Positions 1 to 8,753 of a stretch of DNA of 64,000 nt are shown one piece after another. Both the position numbers and the translations under genes were made by a program. The number at the start of each line of letters is the position of its first letter. Within the stretch, counting starts at the first letter, position 1. Below the pieces are notes generated by a model, which was not told the DNA's origin, did no database searches, and was given only the letters and a program-made list of their open reading frames with translations. The DNA comes from Zoogloea sp021286885 (GTDB lineage Bacteria; Pseudomonadota; Gammaproteobacteria; Burkholderiales; Rhodocyclaceae), in NCBI RefSeq assembly GCF_041915215.1, contig NZ_JAYSBV010000002.1; one strand, written 5' to 3'.

Positions 1-178
1 GGTCCAGGGTGCCGGTGTGGCCGCCCTTGAGGGCTGCCAGCAGCCAGCGCGCCTTTTGCAGCGCGTTGTTGGAACTCATCCCCTGGGGCTTGTCGAGGAA
101 CAGCACACCATGCACCGGATGGCGCACGATGCGTTCCCGAACAGGCCGGGGGCTGCGTTTCTGAGGTTTTTCGCTCAA
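1..178 (-). CDS. truB: tRNA pseudouridine(55) synthase TruB, N-terminal part
   Basis: Only the first 59 codons are in the window; the gene runs off the left edge. The product converts U55 of tRNA to pseudouridine in the cytoplasm. The visible part has the family block GVLFLDKPQGMSSN near residues 27-40 and ends in GGHTGTLD, which carries the catalytic aspartate. I chose a TTG start because it gives the expected short N-terminal tail and has GGA about ten bases upstream. It is the last gene of the rimP-nusA-infB-rbfA-truB operon, 83 bases after rbfA. The identification is firm; the start codon is less sure. Confidence 0.9.
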   Translation of the reverse strand, partial: MSEKPQKRSPRPVRERIVRHPVHGVLFLDKPQGMSSNNALQKARWLLAALKGGHTGTLD

Positions 179-261
179 GGGTGAAGCTTCCAGAAATCCA
201 GAAAGACACCGGGCGACCTGGGCCGCCCGATGATGTACAGCCTGGAAGGTTACGCGACGGG

Positions 262-699
262 TCAGGCCTTGCCTTCGCCCTCGTCACCTTCGGCCTCTGC
301 CGCAGGTGCGGCAGGCAGTTCGCCCTCGGCCTGGGCAGCGGCTTCCCGATCGGCGGCCACGGCCTTGTCGATCAGGGCAGAGATGCGGTTGCCCGTCTCC
401 ACCGAGGGGTCGTAGTGGAAATGCAGCTCGGGCAGGGTGTGAATGCGCACCCGACGCCCCAGCTCACGCCGCAGGAAGCTGCTGGCCCGGCGCAGGCCCC
501 GCTGGATCTCTTCGAGACCTTCGGTGCCGGTCAGGCAGGTGAAGAAGACCTTGGCGTGGGCGTAATCGGGCGTGATCTCGACATCGGTCAGGGTCACGAA
601 ACGCACACGCGGATCTTTCAGCTCCAGGCGAATCAGTTCGGCCAGTTCGCGGCGGATTTGCTCGGCCACGCGCTGGCCACGGGAAAACTCCTTGGGCAT
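262..699 (-). CDS. rbfA: 30S ribosome-binding factor A
   Basis: RbfA (145 residues) is a KH-fold protein that binds the 30S subunit and helps mature the 5' end of 16S rRNA, especially in the cold. The start MPKEFSRGQRVAEQIRRELA and the central block DPRVRFVTLTDVEITPDYAHAKV are typical of the family. The C-terminal 25 residues or so are an acidic, alanine-rich tail (AEGELPAAPAAEAEGDEGEG), probably disordered. It begins three bases after the infB stop, so it is co-transcribed and probably translationally coupled with IF-2. Confidence 0.95.
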   Translation of the reverse strand: MPKEFSRGQRVAEQIRRELAELIRLELKDPRVRFVTLTDVEITPDYAHAKVFFTCLTGTEGLEEIQRGLRRASSFLRRELGRRVRIHTLPELHFHYDPSVETGNRISALIDKAVAADREAAAQAEGELPAAPAAEAEGDEGEGKA

Positions 700-702
700 T
701 GC

Positions 703-3700
703 TTACAGGGTCCGTGCCACTTCCTGGATCTCGTAGATTTCCAGTTGGTCGCCTTCGACCAGATCGTTGAAATTGCGCACTTGCAGGCCGCACTCGTAGC
801 CGAACTTGACTTCCTTGACGTCGTCCTTGAAACGCTTCAGGGATTCGAGTTCGCCGGAGTGGATCACCACATGGTTGCGCAGCACACGCACCAGGCTGTT
901 GCGCTTGACCAAACCTTCCAGCACGTAACAACCCGCGATGGTACCCACCTTGGAGATGGTGAAGACCTGGCGGATTTCCACCAGACCCAGCACCTGCTCG
1001 CGCTTCTCGGGGGCCAGCATGCCGGACAGGGCGCTCTTCACCTCATCCACGGCGTCGTAGATGATGGTGTAGTAGCGCAGATCCACGCCGAAGTTCTCGG
1101 CCAGCTTGCGGGCGTTGGCATCGGCACGGATGTTGAAGCCGATGATGACTGCGCCGGAGGCCTGGGCCAGGTTGACGTCGGACTCGCTGATCGCACCCAC
1201 GCCACCGTGAATGACCTGAACGCGCACTTCCTCGTTGGAGAGCTTGACCAGGGCATGGGCCAGGGCTTCCTGGGAACCTTGCACGTCGGCCTTGATGATG
1301 AGGGGCAGGGTCTTGACCTCGCCTTCGCCCATCTGTTCGAACATGCTTTCCAGCTTGGCCGCCTGTTGCTTGGCCAGCTTGACGTCGCGGAACTTGCCTT
1401 GGCGGAACAGGGCGATTTCGCGAGCCTTGCGTTCGTCGGCCAGGGCCACCACTTCGTCGCCGGCGCCGGGCACATCACCCAGACCCAGGATTTCGACGGG
1501 GATGGAGGGGCCCGCTTGCTCAATGGGACGACCGTTTTCGTCCAGCATCGCACGCACCTTACCGAAGGACGCACCCGCCAGCACCACGTCACCACGCTTC
1601 AGGGTGCCGGACTGAACCAGCAGGGTGGCCACCGGGCCACGACCCTTGTCGAGACGGGCTTCGATGATCAGACCCTTGGCCATGGCTTCGACCGGAGCCG
1701 TGAGTTCCAGCACTTCGGCTTGCAGCAGGATGCCTTCGAGCAGGCTATCGATGCCCTGGCCGGTCTTGGCCGAGACTTCGATGAACATGCAGTCGCCGCC
1801 GTAGGAGTCGGGCACCACGCCTTCGGCGATGAGTTCCTGACGCACGCGGTCGGGGTTGGCACCCGGCTTGTCGATCTTGTTCACCGCCACCACGATGGGC
1901 ACTTCAGCGGCCTTGGCGTGGTGAATGGCTTCACGGGTCTGGGGCATCACGCCGTCGTCGGCAGCCACCACCAGCACCACCAAGTCGGTGGCCTTGGCAC
2001 CACGGGCACGCATGGCGGTAAAGGCCTCGTGACCCGGGGTATCCAGGAAGGTGATCATCCCGCCTTCGGTTTCGACGTGGTAGGCGCCGATGTGCTGGGT
2101 AATGCCGCCGGCTTCGCCTGCAGCCACCTTGGCACGCCGGATGTAGTCCAGCAGGGAGGTCTTACCGTGGTCCACGTGGCCCATCACGGTCACCACGGGT
2201 GCGCGGGGCAGCACCGGGATGTCCTTGTGTTCGACGTGTTCTTCCAGGAAGGCATCCGGATCATCCAGCTTGGCGGCGAGCGCCTTGTGGCCCATTTCTT
2301 CCACCACGATCATGGCGGTATCCTGGTCCAGCACCTGGTTGATGGTGACCATGGAACCCATCTTCATCAGGGTCTTGATCACTTCGGTGGCCTTCACGGC
2401 CATCTTGTGGGCCAGATCGGCCACAGAGATGGTTTCGGGCACATGCACTTCACGCACGATGGGCTCGGTGGGCTGCTGGAAGGAGGACGACTCCTGGTTA
2501 CGGCCACCATGGCGACCGCCAGACTTGCCACCGCCACGCCAGCCGCCGGCACCGCCGGTGGTGTCGCCACGGGTCTTGATGCCACCACGACGCTTGTTGT
2601 TGCCGTCGTTGGCGGGTGCCGCTTCCTTGACGGCCTGCTTCTTGGCGTCTTTGTTGACTTCCTTGCGAGGCTCGGTCTTGGCGGGCTTGTGCAGGGTGCC
2701 GGGCTTGGCGGCTTCTTCGGGCTTGGCAGCACCGGCCTGCTGACGACGCTTTTCGTCTTCAGCGCGCTGGAGCATGGCTGCCCGGGCGCGGGCTTCGCGC
2801 TCTTGCTTTTCCTTCAGTTCGGCGGTCTGGCGGGCGAGCAGTTCAGCGTGACGCTGGGCTTCGCGCTCACGGGCGGCCTTTTCTTCGGGGGTGAGAATGG
2901 AACCACCGGAAACCACACGACGGGTACCCTGCACAGGCTGAGCCTGCTGCTGGGGACGGGCGCCACCTTGCTGGGGACGACCCTGGTTGTTACCACCACG
3001 GTTCTGGTTCTGATTGTTCTGGCCAGAGCGCCCACCTTGTTGGGAGCGGTTATTCTGGGCTTCGGGGGCCGCATTGCGGGGAGCCTGCTGCGCGGGGGCG
3101 GCGGGCTTGCCTGCGGATGCCGGCTCGGACTTGGGGGCCGGCTTGGTCTGGGAAATCACTTCGGGCTCCGACACGGGCTTGGGTTCGGACTTGGGAGCAG
3201 CCTCGGGCGCGGAGGTCTGGGCTGCCACCGGTGCAGGTTCGGCAGCAGGTGCGGCGACCACCGGAGCGGGAGCTTCGGGGGCGGGCACGGGTGCCGGGGC
3301 AGGCGCTTCTGCTACTACAGCAGGCGCTGCTGCCACGGGCGCAGGGGCGGGGGCTGCGGGCTTGGGCTCCTGAGCCACCACCGGGGCGGGCGCGGGAGCG
3401 GGGGCGGCGGCCACCGGCGCTTCGGGCGCAGGGGCTACCACCGGGGCGGGGGCGGTTTCAGGCTTGGCAGGGACAGCCGGAGCGGTCGATGCAGAAGCGG
3501 CGGCAGGTGCCACAGCCTCGGTCTCGTCGCGCTTCACGAAAACACGCTTCTTGCGAACTTCCACCTGAACGGTGCGGGCACGGCCAGTCGAATCCGTCGC
3601 CTTGATCTCGCTGGTCTGCTTGCGGGTCAGGGTGATCTTGGATTTGGCGGCGGCATCCCCACCATGGGCCCGGCGCAGGAAATCCAGCAGCCGGGTCTTG

Positions 3701-3825
3701 TCCTGCTCGCTCAGGAGATCGGTCTCGTGCGACTTCTGGACACCCGCCTTCTGGAGCTGCTCCAGCAGTGCCGTGGCGGGCATCTTCAGTTCATTCGCGA
3801 ATTGGGTAACGCTTGTCTGTCCCAT
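703..3825 (-). CDS. infB: Translation initiation factor IF-2
   Basis: IF-2 (1040 residues) is the GTPase that brings fMet-tRNA to the 30S subunit. An IF2_N domain is at residues 1-50 (MGQTSVTQFANELKMPATAL). A very long alanine/proline/glutamate-rich and then Gln/Asn/Gly-rich linker covers about residues 90-440, followed by a second IF2_N-like region. The G domain has G1 GHVDHGKT near residue 547, G3 DTPGHE and G4 NKID. The C-terminal domains end in EIQEVARTL. GGGAGG lies ten bases before the ATG. The low-complexity linker accounts for the long antisense open frames over this gene. It sits between nusA and rbfA in the classical operon. Confidence 0.98.
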   Translation of the reverse strand: MGQTSVTQFANELKMPATALLEQLQKAGVQKSHETDLLSEQDKTRLLDFLRRAHGGDAAAKSKITLTRKQTSEIKATDSTGRARTVQVEVRKKRVFVKRDETEAVAPAAASASTAPAVPAKPETAPAPVVAPAPEAPVAAAPAPAPAPVVAQEPKPAAPAPAPVAAAPAVVAEAPAPAPVPAPEAPAPVVAAPAAEPAPVAAQTSAPEAAPKSEPKPVSEPEVISQTKPAPKSEPASAGKPAAPAQQAPRNAAPEAQNNRSQQGGRSGQNNQNQNRGGNNQGRPQQGGARPQQQAQPVQGTRRVVSGGSILTPEEKAAREREAQRHAELLARQTAELKEKQEREARARAAMLQRAEDEKRRQQAGAAKPEEAAKPGTLHKPAKTEPRKEVNKDAKKQAVKEAAPANDGNNKRRGGIKTRGDTTGGAGGWRGGGKSGGRHGGRNQESSSFQQPTEPIVREVHVPETISVADLAHKMAVKATEVIKTLMKMGSMVTINQVLDQDTAMIVVEEMGHKALAAKLDDPDAFLEEHVEHKDIPVLPRAPVVTVMGHVDHGKTSLLDYIRRAKVAAGEAGGITQHIGAYHVETEGGMITFLDTPGHEAFTAMRARGAKATDLVVLVVAADDGVMPQTREAIHHAKAAEVPIVVAVNKIDKPGANPDRVRQELIAEGVVPDSYGGDCMFIEVSAKTGQGIDSLLEGILLQAEVLELTAPVEAMAKGLIIEARLDKGRGPVATLLVQSGTLKRGDVVLAGASFGKVRAMLDENGRPIEQAGPSIPVEILGLGDVPGAGDEVVALADERKAREIALFRQGKFRDVKLAKQQAAKLESMFEQMGEGEVKTLPLIIKADVQGSQEALAHALVKLSNEEVRVQVIHGGVGAISESDVNLAQASGAVIIGFNIRADANARKLAENFGVDLRYYTIIYDAVDEVKSALSGMLAPEKREQVLGLVEIRQVFTISKVGTIAGCYVLEGLVKRNSLVRVLRNHVVIHSGELESLKRFKDDVKEVKFGYECGLQVRNFNDLVEGDQLEIYEIQEVARTL

Positions 3826-3843
3826 ATTGAAACCTCCCAGGTA

Positions 3844-5316
3844 TTACTCGAACCAGTGCGCACGCGCCTTGGTGATCAGATCCTTGGCCTGTGCTTCGTC
3901 CAGCCCGGTGATCTCCATGAGCTCATCCAGGGCCAGGTCGGCCAGTTCATCACGGTTGCGCACGCCGGCCTGGGCCAGCTTGGCGGCGATGGACTTGTCC
4001 ATCCCTTCCAGGCCGAGCAGGTCTTCGGACACGGTTTCGAGTTGTTCTTCTGCGACGATGGCTTCGGTGAGCAGGACATTACGCGCACGGTTGCGCAGCT
4101 CATTCACCGTTTCTTCGTCGAACGATTCGATTTCCAGCATTTCAGCCAGGGGCACGTAGGCGATTTCTTCCAGAGAAGAGAAGCCTTCCTCGATGAGGAT
4201 GTTGGCCACTTCTTCGTCCACGTCCAGCTTGCTCATGAAGAGCTCGCGCACTTGGCTGTGCTCGGCTTCGGACTTGCGCTCGGACTCGGCTTCGGTCATC
4301 AGATTGATGGCCCAGCCGGTCAGCTCGGAAGCCAGCTTCACGTTCTGACCATTACGCCCGATGGCGATGGCCAGGTTGTTCTCATCGACCACCACGTCCA
4401 TGGCGTGGGCTTCCTCATCGACCACGATGGAGGAAACTTCGGCGGGCTGGAGCGCGCCGATCACGAACTGGGCCGGATCAGCCGACCACAGCACGATGTC
4501 GATGTTTTCGCCGCCGATTTCATTGCGCACGGCGGTCACGCGGGAACCCCGCAGACCCACGCAGCTGCCGATCGGATCGACGCGGGGATCATTGGACTTC
4601 ACACCAATCTTGGCACGCAGACCCGGGTCACGGGCGCAGGCCTTGATCTCCAGCAGGCCGTCGTCAATCTCGGGCACTTCCTGCTGGAACAGACGGATAA
4701 CAAATTCGGGGGCGGTACGGGACAGGATCAGCTGGGGACCCCGAGCACCACGGTCGATGCGCAGCAGATAGGAGCGCACCCGGTCACCCACGCGCAGGTT
4801 TTCCTTGGGGATCATCTGATCGCGGGGCAGCAGGGCTTCCATGCGGCCCACTTCCACCACCGCATTGCCACGCTCCATGCGCTTGATGGTGCCGGAAACG
4901 ATAAATTCCTTGCGATCCAGGAAGTCATTGAGGATCTGCTCGCGCTCGGCGTCGCGGATCTTTTGAAGAATCACCTGCTTGGCCGCCTGGGCGCCGATAC
5001 GACCGAAGTCGAGGGGCTCCAGGGACTCTTCCACGTAGTCGCCCACCTGGATTTCGGGATACTCTTCGCGGGCATCGATCAGGCCCATCTGGGCTTCATC
5101 GTTGTCCACCTCATCGTCGCGCAGCACCAGCCAGCGGCGGAAGGATTCGTAATCGCCGGATTCCCGGTCGATGGAGACGCGCACATCGGCGTCGTCGTGA
5201 ATACGCTTCTTGGTTGCCTGGGCAAGGGCGGATTCGAGGGCGGAGAACACGATGTCCTTGGAGACGTTCTTCTCCCGGGCCAGCGCATCCACCAGCAGCA
5301 AAATTTCACGGCTCAT
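3844..5316 (-). CDS. nusA: Transcription termination/antitermination protein NusA
   Basis: NusA (490 residues) binds RNA polymerase and controls pausing, termination and antitermination. The N-terminal polymerase-binding domain (MSREILLLVDALAREKNVSK) is followed by an S1 domain (about 135-200), two KH domains (IGRNGQNVKLASELTGW lies in the second) and two acidic helix-hairpin-helix repeats after about residue 360, the proteobacterial arrangement. A strong GGAGG precedes the start. It lies 21 bases after rimP and 18 bases before infB, so all three are one transcript. Confidence 0.98.
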   Translation of the reverse strand: MSREILLLVDALAREKNVSKDIVFSALESALAQATKKRIHDDADVRVSIDRESGDYESFRRWLVLRDDEVDNDEAQMGLIDAREEYPEIQVGDYVEESLEPLDFGRIGAQAAKQVILQKIRDAEREQILNDFLDRKEFIVSGTIKRMERGNAVVEVGRMEALLPRDQMIPKENLRVGDRVRSYLLRIDRGARGPQLILSRTAPEFVIRLFQQEVPEIDDGLLEIKACARDPGLRAKIGVKSNDPRVDPIGSCVGLRGSRVTAVRNEIGGENIDIVLWSADPAQFVIGALQPAEVSSIVVDEEAHAMDVVVDENNLAIAIGRNGQNVKLASELTGWAINLMTEAESERKSEAEHSQVRELFMSKLDVDEEVANILIEEGFSSLEEIAYVPLAEMLEIESFDEETVNELRNRARNVLLTEAIVAEEQLETVSEDLLGLEGMDKSIAAKLAQAGVRNRDELADLALDELMEITGLDEAQAKDLITKARAHWFE

Positions 5317-5337
5317 ACCTGCTAACCTCCAAATTCC

Positions 5338-5778
5338 TCAAAACCTGGGCACCAGGCGGGCCTTTTCGATTTCTTCAAACGGAACCTCAACGGGCCCCTT
5401 TTCGGTTTCCAGCTGCACCATGCCGTCTTTCAGGCCATTCAGCACGCCAGCGTAGTTACGCTGGTTGTTGATGGCCATGCGCAGACGCACCTGCACGTCC
5501 TGGCCGGCAAAGCGTTCGAAGTCGGCGGGCTTTTTCAGCGCGCGATCAAGACCCGGGGAAGAAACTTCCAGGCGGTCGTAATCGACGTTTTCCACTTCGA
5601 ACACCCGGGTCAGCTGGTTGCTGACGGTGGCGCAATCATCTACGGTGATCCCGTTCGGGGAATCAATGAACACCCGCATCAGACGGCCACGGGGCGAGGT
5701 CTCGAAGTCGACGAGTTCGTAGCCTAGGCCTTCTGCGGTCTGCTCGATGAGTTTCAACAACTCCATTTCCTGGCCCAC
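5338..5778 (-). CDS. rimP: Ribosome maturation factor RimP
   Basis: RimP (about 146 residues) is needed for 30S subunit maturation. Family blocks are LGYELVDFE near the N-terminus, RVFIDSPNGITVDDCA in the middle, and LEVSSPGLDRAL. The GTG start at 5778 gives MGQEMELLKL. An alternative ATG four codons later (5766) has AGGA only one or two bases away, too close to be a normal ribosome site. The GTG follows directly on a hairpin with a U-run, so initiation and attenuation may interact here. First gene of the operon. Confidence 0.93.
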   Translation of the reverse strand: MGQEMELLKLIEQTAEGLGYELVDFETSPRGRLMRVFIDSPNGITVDDCATVSNQLTRVFEVENVDYDRLEVSSPGLDRALKKPADFERFAGQDVQVRLRMAINNQRNYAGVLNGLKDGMVQLETEKGPVEVPFEEIEKARLVPRF

Positions 5779-5780
5779 AA

Positions 5781-5804
5781 ATAAAAAATGGGCATAACGC
5801 CCAT
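5781..5804 (-). promoter_or_regulatory. rimP leader hairpin (attenuator-like)
   Basis: On the minus strand a perfect six-base stem ATGGGC / GCCCAT with a five-base loop is followed at once by TTTTTTATTT, two bases before the rimP GTG. A conserved terminator-like element in this position is known in proteobacteria as the rimP leader. The sequence shows the hairpin and U-run; its role as an attenuator is inferred from that family. Confidence 0.6.
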
Positions 5805-5901
5805 CCTTGTTGAATTCGACTGGATGTCAGGACCTGCCGGCATTAAGGTGGGCACATGCACACACCAAAAACACCAAGCCACGATCCTGTAAACCCTTAC
5901 G

Positions 5902-5930
5902 ATATTACCACTTAACAGACTTCCACGCAA
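5902..5930 (-). promoter_or_regulatory. Possible sigma-70 promoter of the rimP operon
   Basis: On the minus strand TTGCGT (5930-5925) and TAATAT (5907-5902) are 17 bases apart, and a TG one base before the -10 element gives an extended -10. The -35 match is poor (three of six). This is the best candidate in the 243-base gap between rluB and rimP. The same gap also holds a hairpin GCCGGAAA / TTTCCGGC near 5940-5970, whose T-run lies on the plus strand and so does not clearly serve rluB. Confidence 0.3.
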
Positions 5931-6021
5931 ACGCCAAGAGCCGGAAAAAGCACACTTTCCGGCCCTTTTTGCGCACAGCACCATCCAGGGATGCTGCCGT
6001 GCGCGACGTCTGGCAACCCGC

Positions 6022-7287
6022 TCAGCGACGCGGGCGGGCGGGGCGGCGGCCCCGTTCCTCGATGTTGGTGGGACGCGGCAGACCGGCCAGGGCGCATACG
6101 TCCTCCACCGCCATGTCTTCCCACATCCCACGCTTGAGGCGGGAGGGCAGCTGCACCGGGCCGTAACGCACCCGCATCAGGCGGCTGACGGTGAGGCCCA
6201 GGGCTTCAAACATCCGGCGCACTTCCCGGTTACGCCCTTCCGACAGGGTCACCCGATACCAGTGGTTGGCCCCTTCTCCACCCACATCCTGCAGGGTGTT
6301 GAAATGGGCCGGGCCGTCGTCCAGCTCGATGCCGGCCAGCAGGGCGGAGCGCTGCTCGTCGGTCAGCTCGCCCAGGAGGCGCACGGCGTATTCCCGATCC
6401 AGCTCGTAGCGGGGGTGCATCAGCCGGTTGGCCAGGGTGCCGTCGTTGACGAACAGCAACAGGCCGGAGGTGTTGAAGTCGAGCCGGCCCACCGCAATCC
6501 AGCGCCCCTTGCGCAGCATGGGCAGGCGGTCGAACACGGTGGGACGACCATCCGGATCGTGGCGGGAAACGATCTCGCCTTCGGGCTTGTGATAGAGCAG
6601 CACGCGGGGCAGCTTGGGCGCAAACCGCAGGGACACCACGTGACCGTTGATGCGCACCCGATCCCCCGGCAGCACCTTCTGACCCACTTCGGCCACTTCG
6701 TTGTTCACGGTGATGCGGCCTTCGAAGATCCACTCTTCGATCTCGCGCCGGGAACCTACGCCAATGGCGGCCAGCAGCTTGTGCAGGCGCTGGGGCTCCA
6801 CGGCATTCTCGTCGTGGCGACGGCTGGCGGTGGCACGCCCCTCGCCGCGCCGGGCGCCCGGCAGGCGGGCGGTGGCAGGACGGGCGGGGCTGCGCGGCAG
6901 GGTGCTGGTTTCAGCGTCCGGCGCATTGCCTTCCGGTGCGGGGGCCGCAGCGGGGCTGTGACGCTTTTCGCGCATCAGCCGCTGGGCATCGCGGCGCGGG
7001 ATGTCCATGTCGTCGGCGGCGTAGGGCGAACGTTCGCGCCCCCGGCCTTCAGGACGACTCCGCCCTTCGGGGCGATCCCGACCTTCAGGACGGCCACGAC
7101 CTTCGGGATAAGCCCGCCCCTCAGGGCGGCCCCGGCGGAAACCTTCCGACTCAGGGGTTTTGGCGTTGAACTCTTCACGGCCACGCCCCCGGCCACCGGC
7201 ACGGGCGACAGGGGCAGAGGTGGCCTCAACGGGCCTGCCCGTCTTGGGCCGGAACGGCGTCTTCTTCGGTTTTTGGAAGGTCGACAA
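6022..7287 (-). CDS. rluB: 23S rRNA pseudouridine(2605) synthase RluB-type
   Basis: The 421-residue product is an RsuA/RluB-family pseudouridine synthase. An S4 RNA-binding domain is at about 170-215 (RLHKLLAAIGVGSRREIEEWI). The catalytic block GRLDFNTSGLLLFVNDG carries the active aspartate, and GRNREVRRMFEALG is the family's late motif. The first 160 residues are a basic low-complexity extension with six PEGR units (RPEGR, YPEGR and variants) between about residues 54 and 87. The assigned start overlaps the end of scpB by 62 bases, so a later start is possible. The C-terminus is again Arg/Pro-rich. Confidence 0.9.
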   Translation of the reverse strand: MSTFQKPKKTPFRPKTGRPVEATSAPVARAGGRGRGREEFNAKTPESEGFRRGRPEGRAYPEGRGRPEGRDRPEGRSRPEGRGRERSPYAADDMDIPRRDAQRLMREKRHSPAAAPAPEGNAPDAETSTLPRSPARPATARLPGARRGEGRATASRRHDENAVEPQRLHKLLAAIGVGSRREIEEWIFEGRITVNNEVAEVGQKVLPGDRVRINGHVVSLRFAPKLPRVLLYHKPEGEIVSRHDPDGRPTVFDRLPMLRKGRWIAVGRLDFNTSGLLLFVNDGTLANRLMHPRYELDREYAVRLLGELTDEQRSALLAGIELDDGPAHFNTLQDVGGEGANHWYRVTLSEGRNREVRRMFEALGLTVSRLMRVRYGPVQLPSRLKRGMWEDMAVEDVCALAGLPRPTNIEERGRRPARPRR

Positions 7288-7822
7288 GATCCATGATCCT
7301 TTCGATTTCAGTCAGCGGAGGCAATTCGGTGAGGCTGCGCAGCCCCAGATCCTCCAGGAATTTGCGGGTCGTGGCATAGAGGCCGGGGCGGCCCGGGGTT
7401 TCCCGGTAGCCCACCACGTCCACCCACCCTCGGGATTCGAGGGTTTTCAGCACGCCGGTGGAAACCACCACGCCACGGATGTCTTCAATATCGCCCCGGG
7501 TCACCGGCTGGCGATAGGCGATGATCGCCAGGGTTTCGAGCACCGCCCGGGAATAACGGGGCGTCCGCTCAGGTTTGAGCCGATCCAGATAGACCTGGTA
7601 CTCGGGCAGGGTGCGAAAGCGCCACCCCCCCGCCACCTGCACCAGTTCGACGCCCCTGCCCTGCCAGTCGGCCACCAGCTCCTGGAGGAGCCGGCGCACC
7701 AGATCCGGGCCCGGGTCGGCGTCGAACAGGCGGCGCAGGTCATGGACCGGCACGGGCGCCTGGGCGGCCAGCAGGGCTGCTTCCAGCACCCGCTTGTAAT
7801 GTTCATTCGTTTCCGGCTGCAC
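7226..7822 (-). CDS. scpB: Segregation and condensation protein B
   Basis: ScpB (198 residues) has two winged-helix domains and forms the SMC-ScpA-ScpB condensin-like complex that organises the chromosome. Motifs include YSRAVLETLAIIAYRQPVTRGDIEDIRG and a second winged helix with LKTLESRGWVDVVGYRETPGRPGLYATT, both typical. It overlaps the end of scpA by 20 bases, which implies translational coupling and stoichiometric production of the two partners. Confidence 0.95.
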   Translation of the reverse strand: MQPETNEHYKRVLEAALLAAQAPVPVHDLRRLFDADPGPDLVRRLLQELVADWQGRGVELVQVAGGWRFRTLPEYQVYLDRLKPERTPRYSRAVLETLAIIAYRQPVTRGDIEDIRGVVVSTGVLKTLESRGWVDVVGYRETPGRPGLYATTRKFLEDLGLRSLTELPPLTEIERIMDLVDLPKTEEDAVPAQDGQAR

Positions 7823-8681
7823 CCGTGTTCCGCTTTACATAAATCGGCGCAAAGGCCTCGTTCTGGGTAACGATCACCAGCCGCTCCTTGACCAGCTCCA
7901 GCACCGCCAGAAAACTCACCACCAGGCTGGGCACACCGGCACCGGGATCAAACAGGGATTCAAACACCACGAAGGCGTCGTCCGTCAGCCGACGCAGGAT
8001 CATGCTCATGTGCTCGCGCACCGAGAGTTGTTCGCGCTGGATGGTGTGGTTCTGGCGTAAACGGCTCTGGCGGGCAATCTTGAGCCAGGCCACCTGAAGA
8101 TCATGGAGACTCACGCTGGGCAGGCGCTCGACGATCTTTTCGGTGACGAGCACCCCCACCCATTCAAAATCCCGCTCCACCCGGGGCTGTTCATCCAGCC
8201 GGCGGGCCGCACGCTTGATCTGCTCGTACTCAAGCAGACGGCGCACCAGCTCGGCCCGGGGGTCGGCCTCTTCCTCCTCGGTTTCCCGGGGGGGTCGGGG
8301 CAGCAACATGCGGGATTTGATCTCCAGCAGGGTGGCCGCCATCAACAGATAATCGGCCGCCAGCTCCAGGTTGCGTTCGCGCATCGCCTCCACGTATTCC
8401 AGATACTGGCCCGTGAGGGGCACCATCGGGATATCGAGGACGTTGATGTTGGCCTTGCGGATCAGGTAGAGCAGGAGATCCAGGGGGCCTTCAAAAGCCT
8501 CCAGGAACACCTCCAGCGCATCCGGCGGAATGTACAGATCCTTGGGCAGATCCAGGATGGGCTCGCCATACATGCGGCCAATAAAGGACACATCCACGGC
8601 ACCGCCAACCCCTTCAGCACCTTCCACCTGGGCCGCTGCGGCCAGATCCGGGGCTTTCGCCTCAGATGCTTCGCTTACCAT
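7803..8681 (-). CDS. scpA: Segregation and condensation protein A
   Basis: ScpA (292 residues) is the kleisin that bridges the SMC heads. After a roughly 45-residue alanine-rich tail comes the kleisin start VFLEAFEGPLDLLLYLIRKANINVLDIPM, then YLLMAATLLEIKSRMLLPRP, both hallmark blocks. The C-terminal winged helix (FLAVLELVKERLVIVTQNEAFAPI) is present. It sits between trpS and scpB, all leftward, as in many betaproteobacteria. Confidence 0.95.
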   Translation of the reverse strand: MVSEASEAKAPDLAAAAQVEGAEGVGGAVDVSFIGRMYGEPILDLPKDLYIPPDALEVFLEAFEGPLDLLLYLIRKANINVLDIPMVPLTGQYLEYVEAMRERNLELAADYLLMAATLLEIKSRMLLPRPPRETEEEEADPRAELVRRLLEYEQIKRAARRLDEQPRVERDFEWVGVLVTEKIVERLPSVSLHDLQVAWLKIARQSRLRQNHTIQREQLSVREHMSMILRRLTDDAFVVFESLFDPGAGVPSLVVSFLAVLELVKERLVIVTQNEAFAPIYVKRNTGAAGNE

Positions 8682-8753
8682 CCCGCACCGCCAAAACGGT
8701 CAAGGCTAACACGCAAGTACGCGAAAAACAAAGGAAAATCAGCAGACCCCAGT

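Noticed and set aside
181..5325. A 1714-codon open frame on the plus strand
   Set aside because: It is antisense to rbfA, infB, nusA; its His/Gly/Gln-rich product is an artefact of GC-rich codon use on the other strand.
7020..7140. CRISPR-like short repeats
   Set aside because: They are in-frame PEGR codon repeats inside rluB with no spacers.
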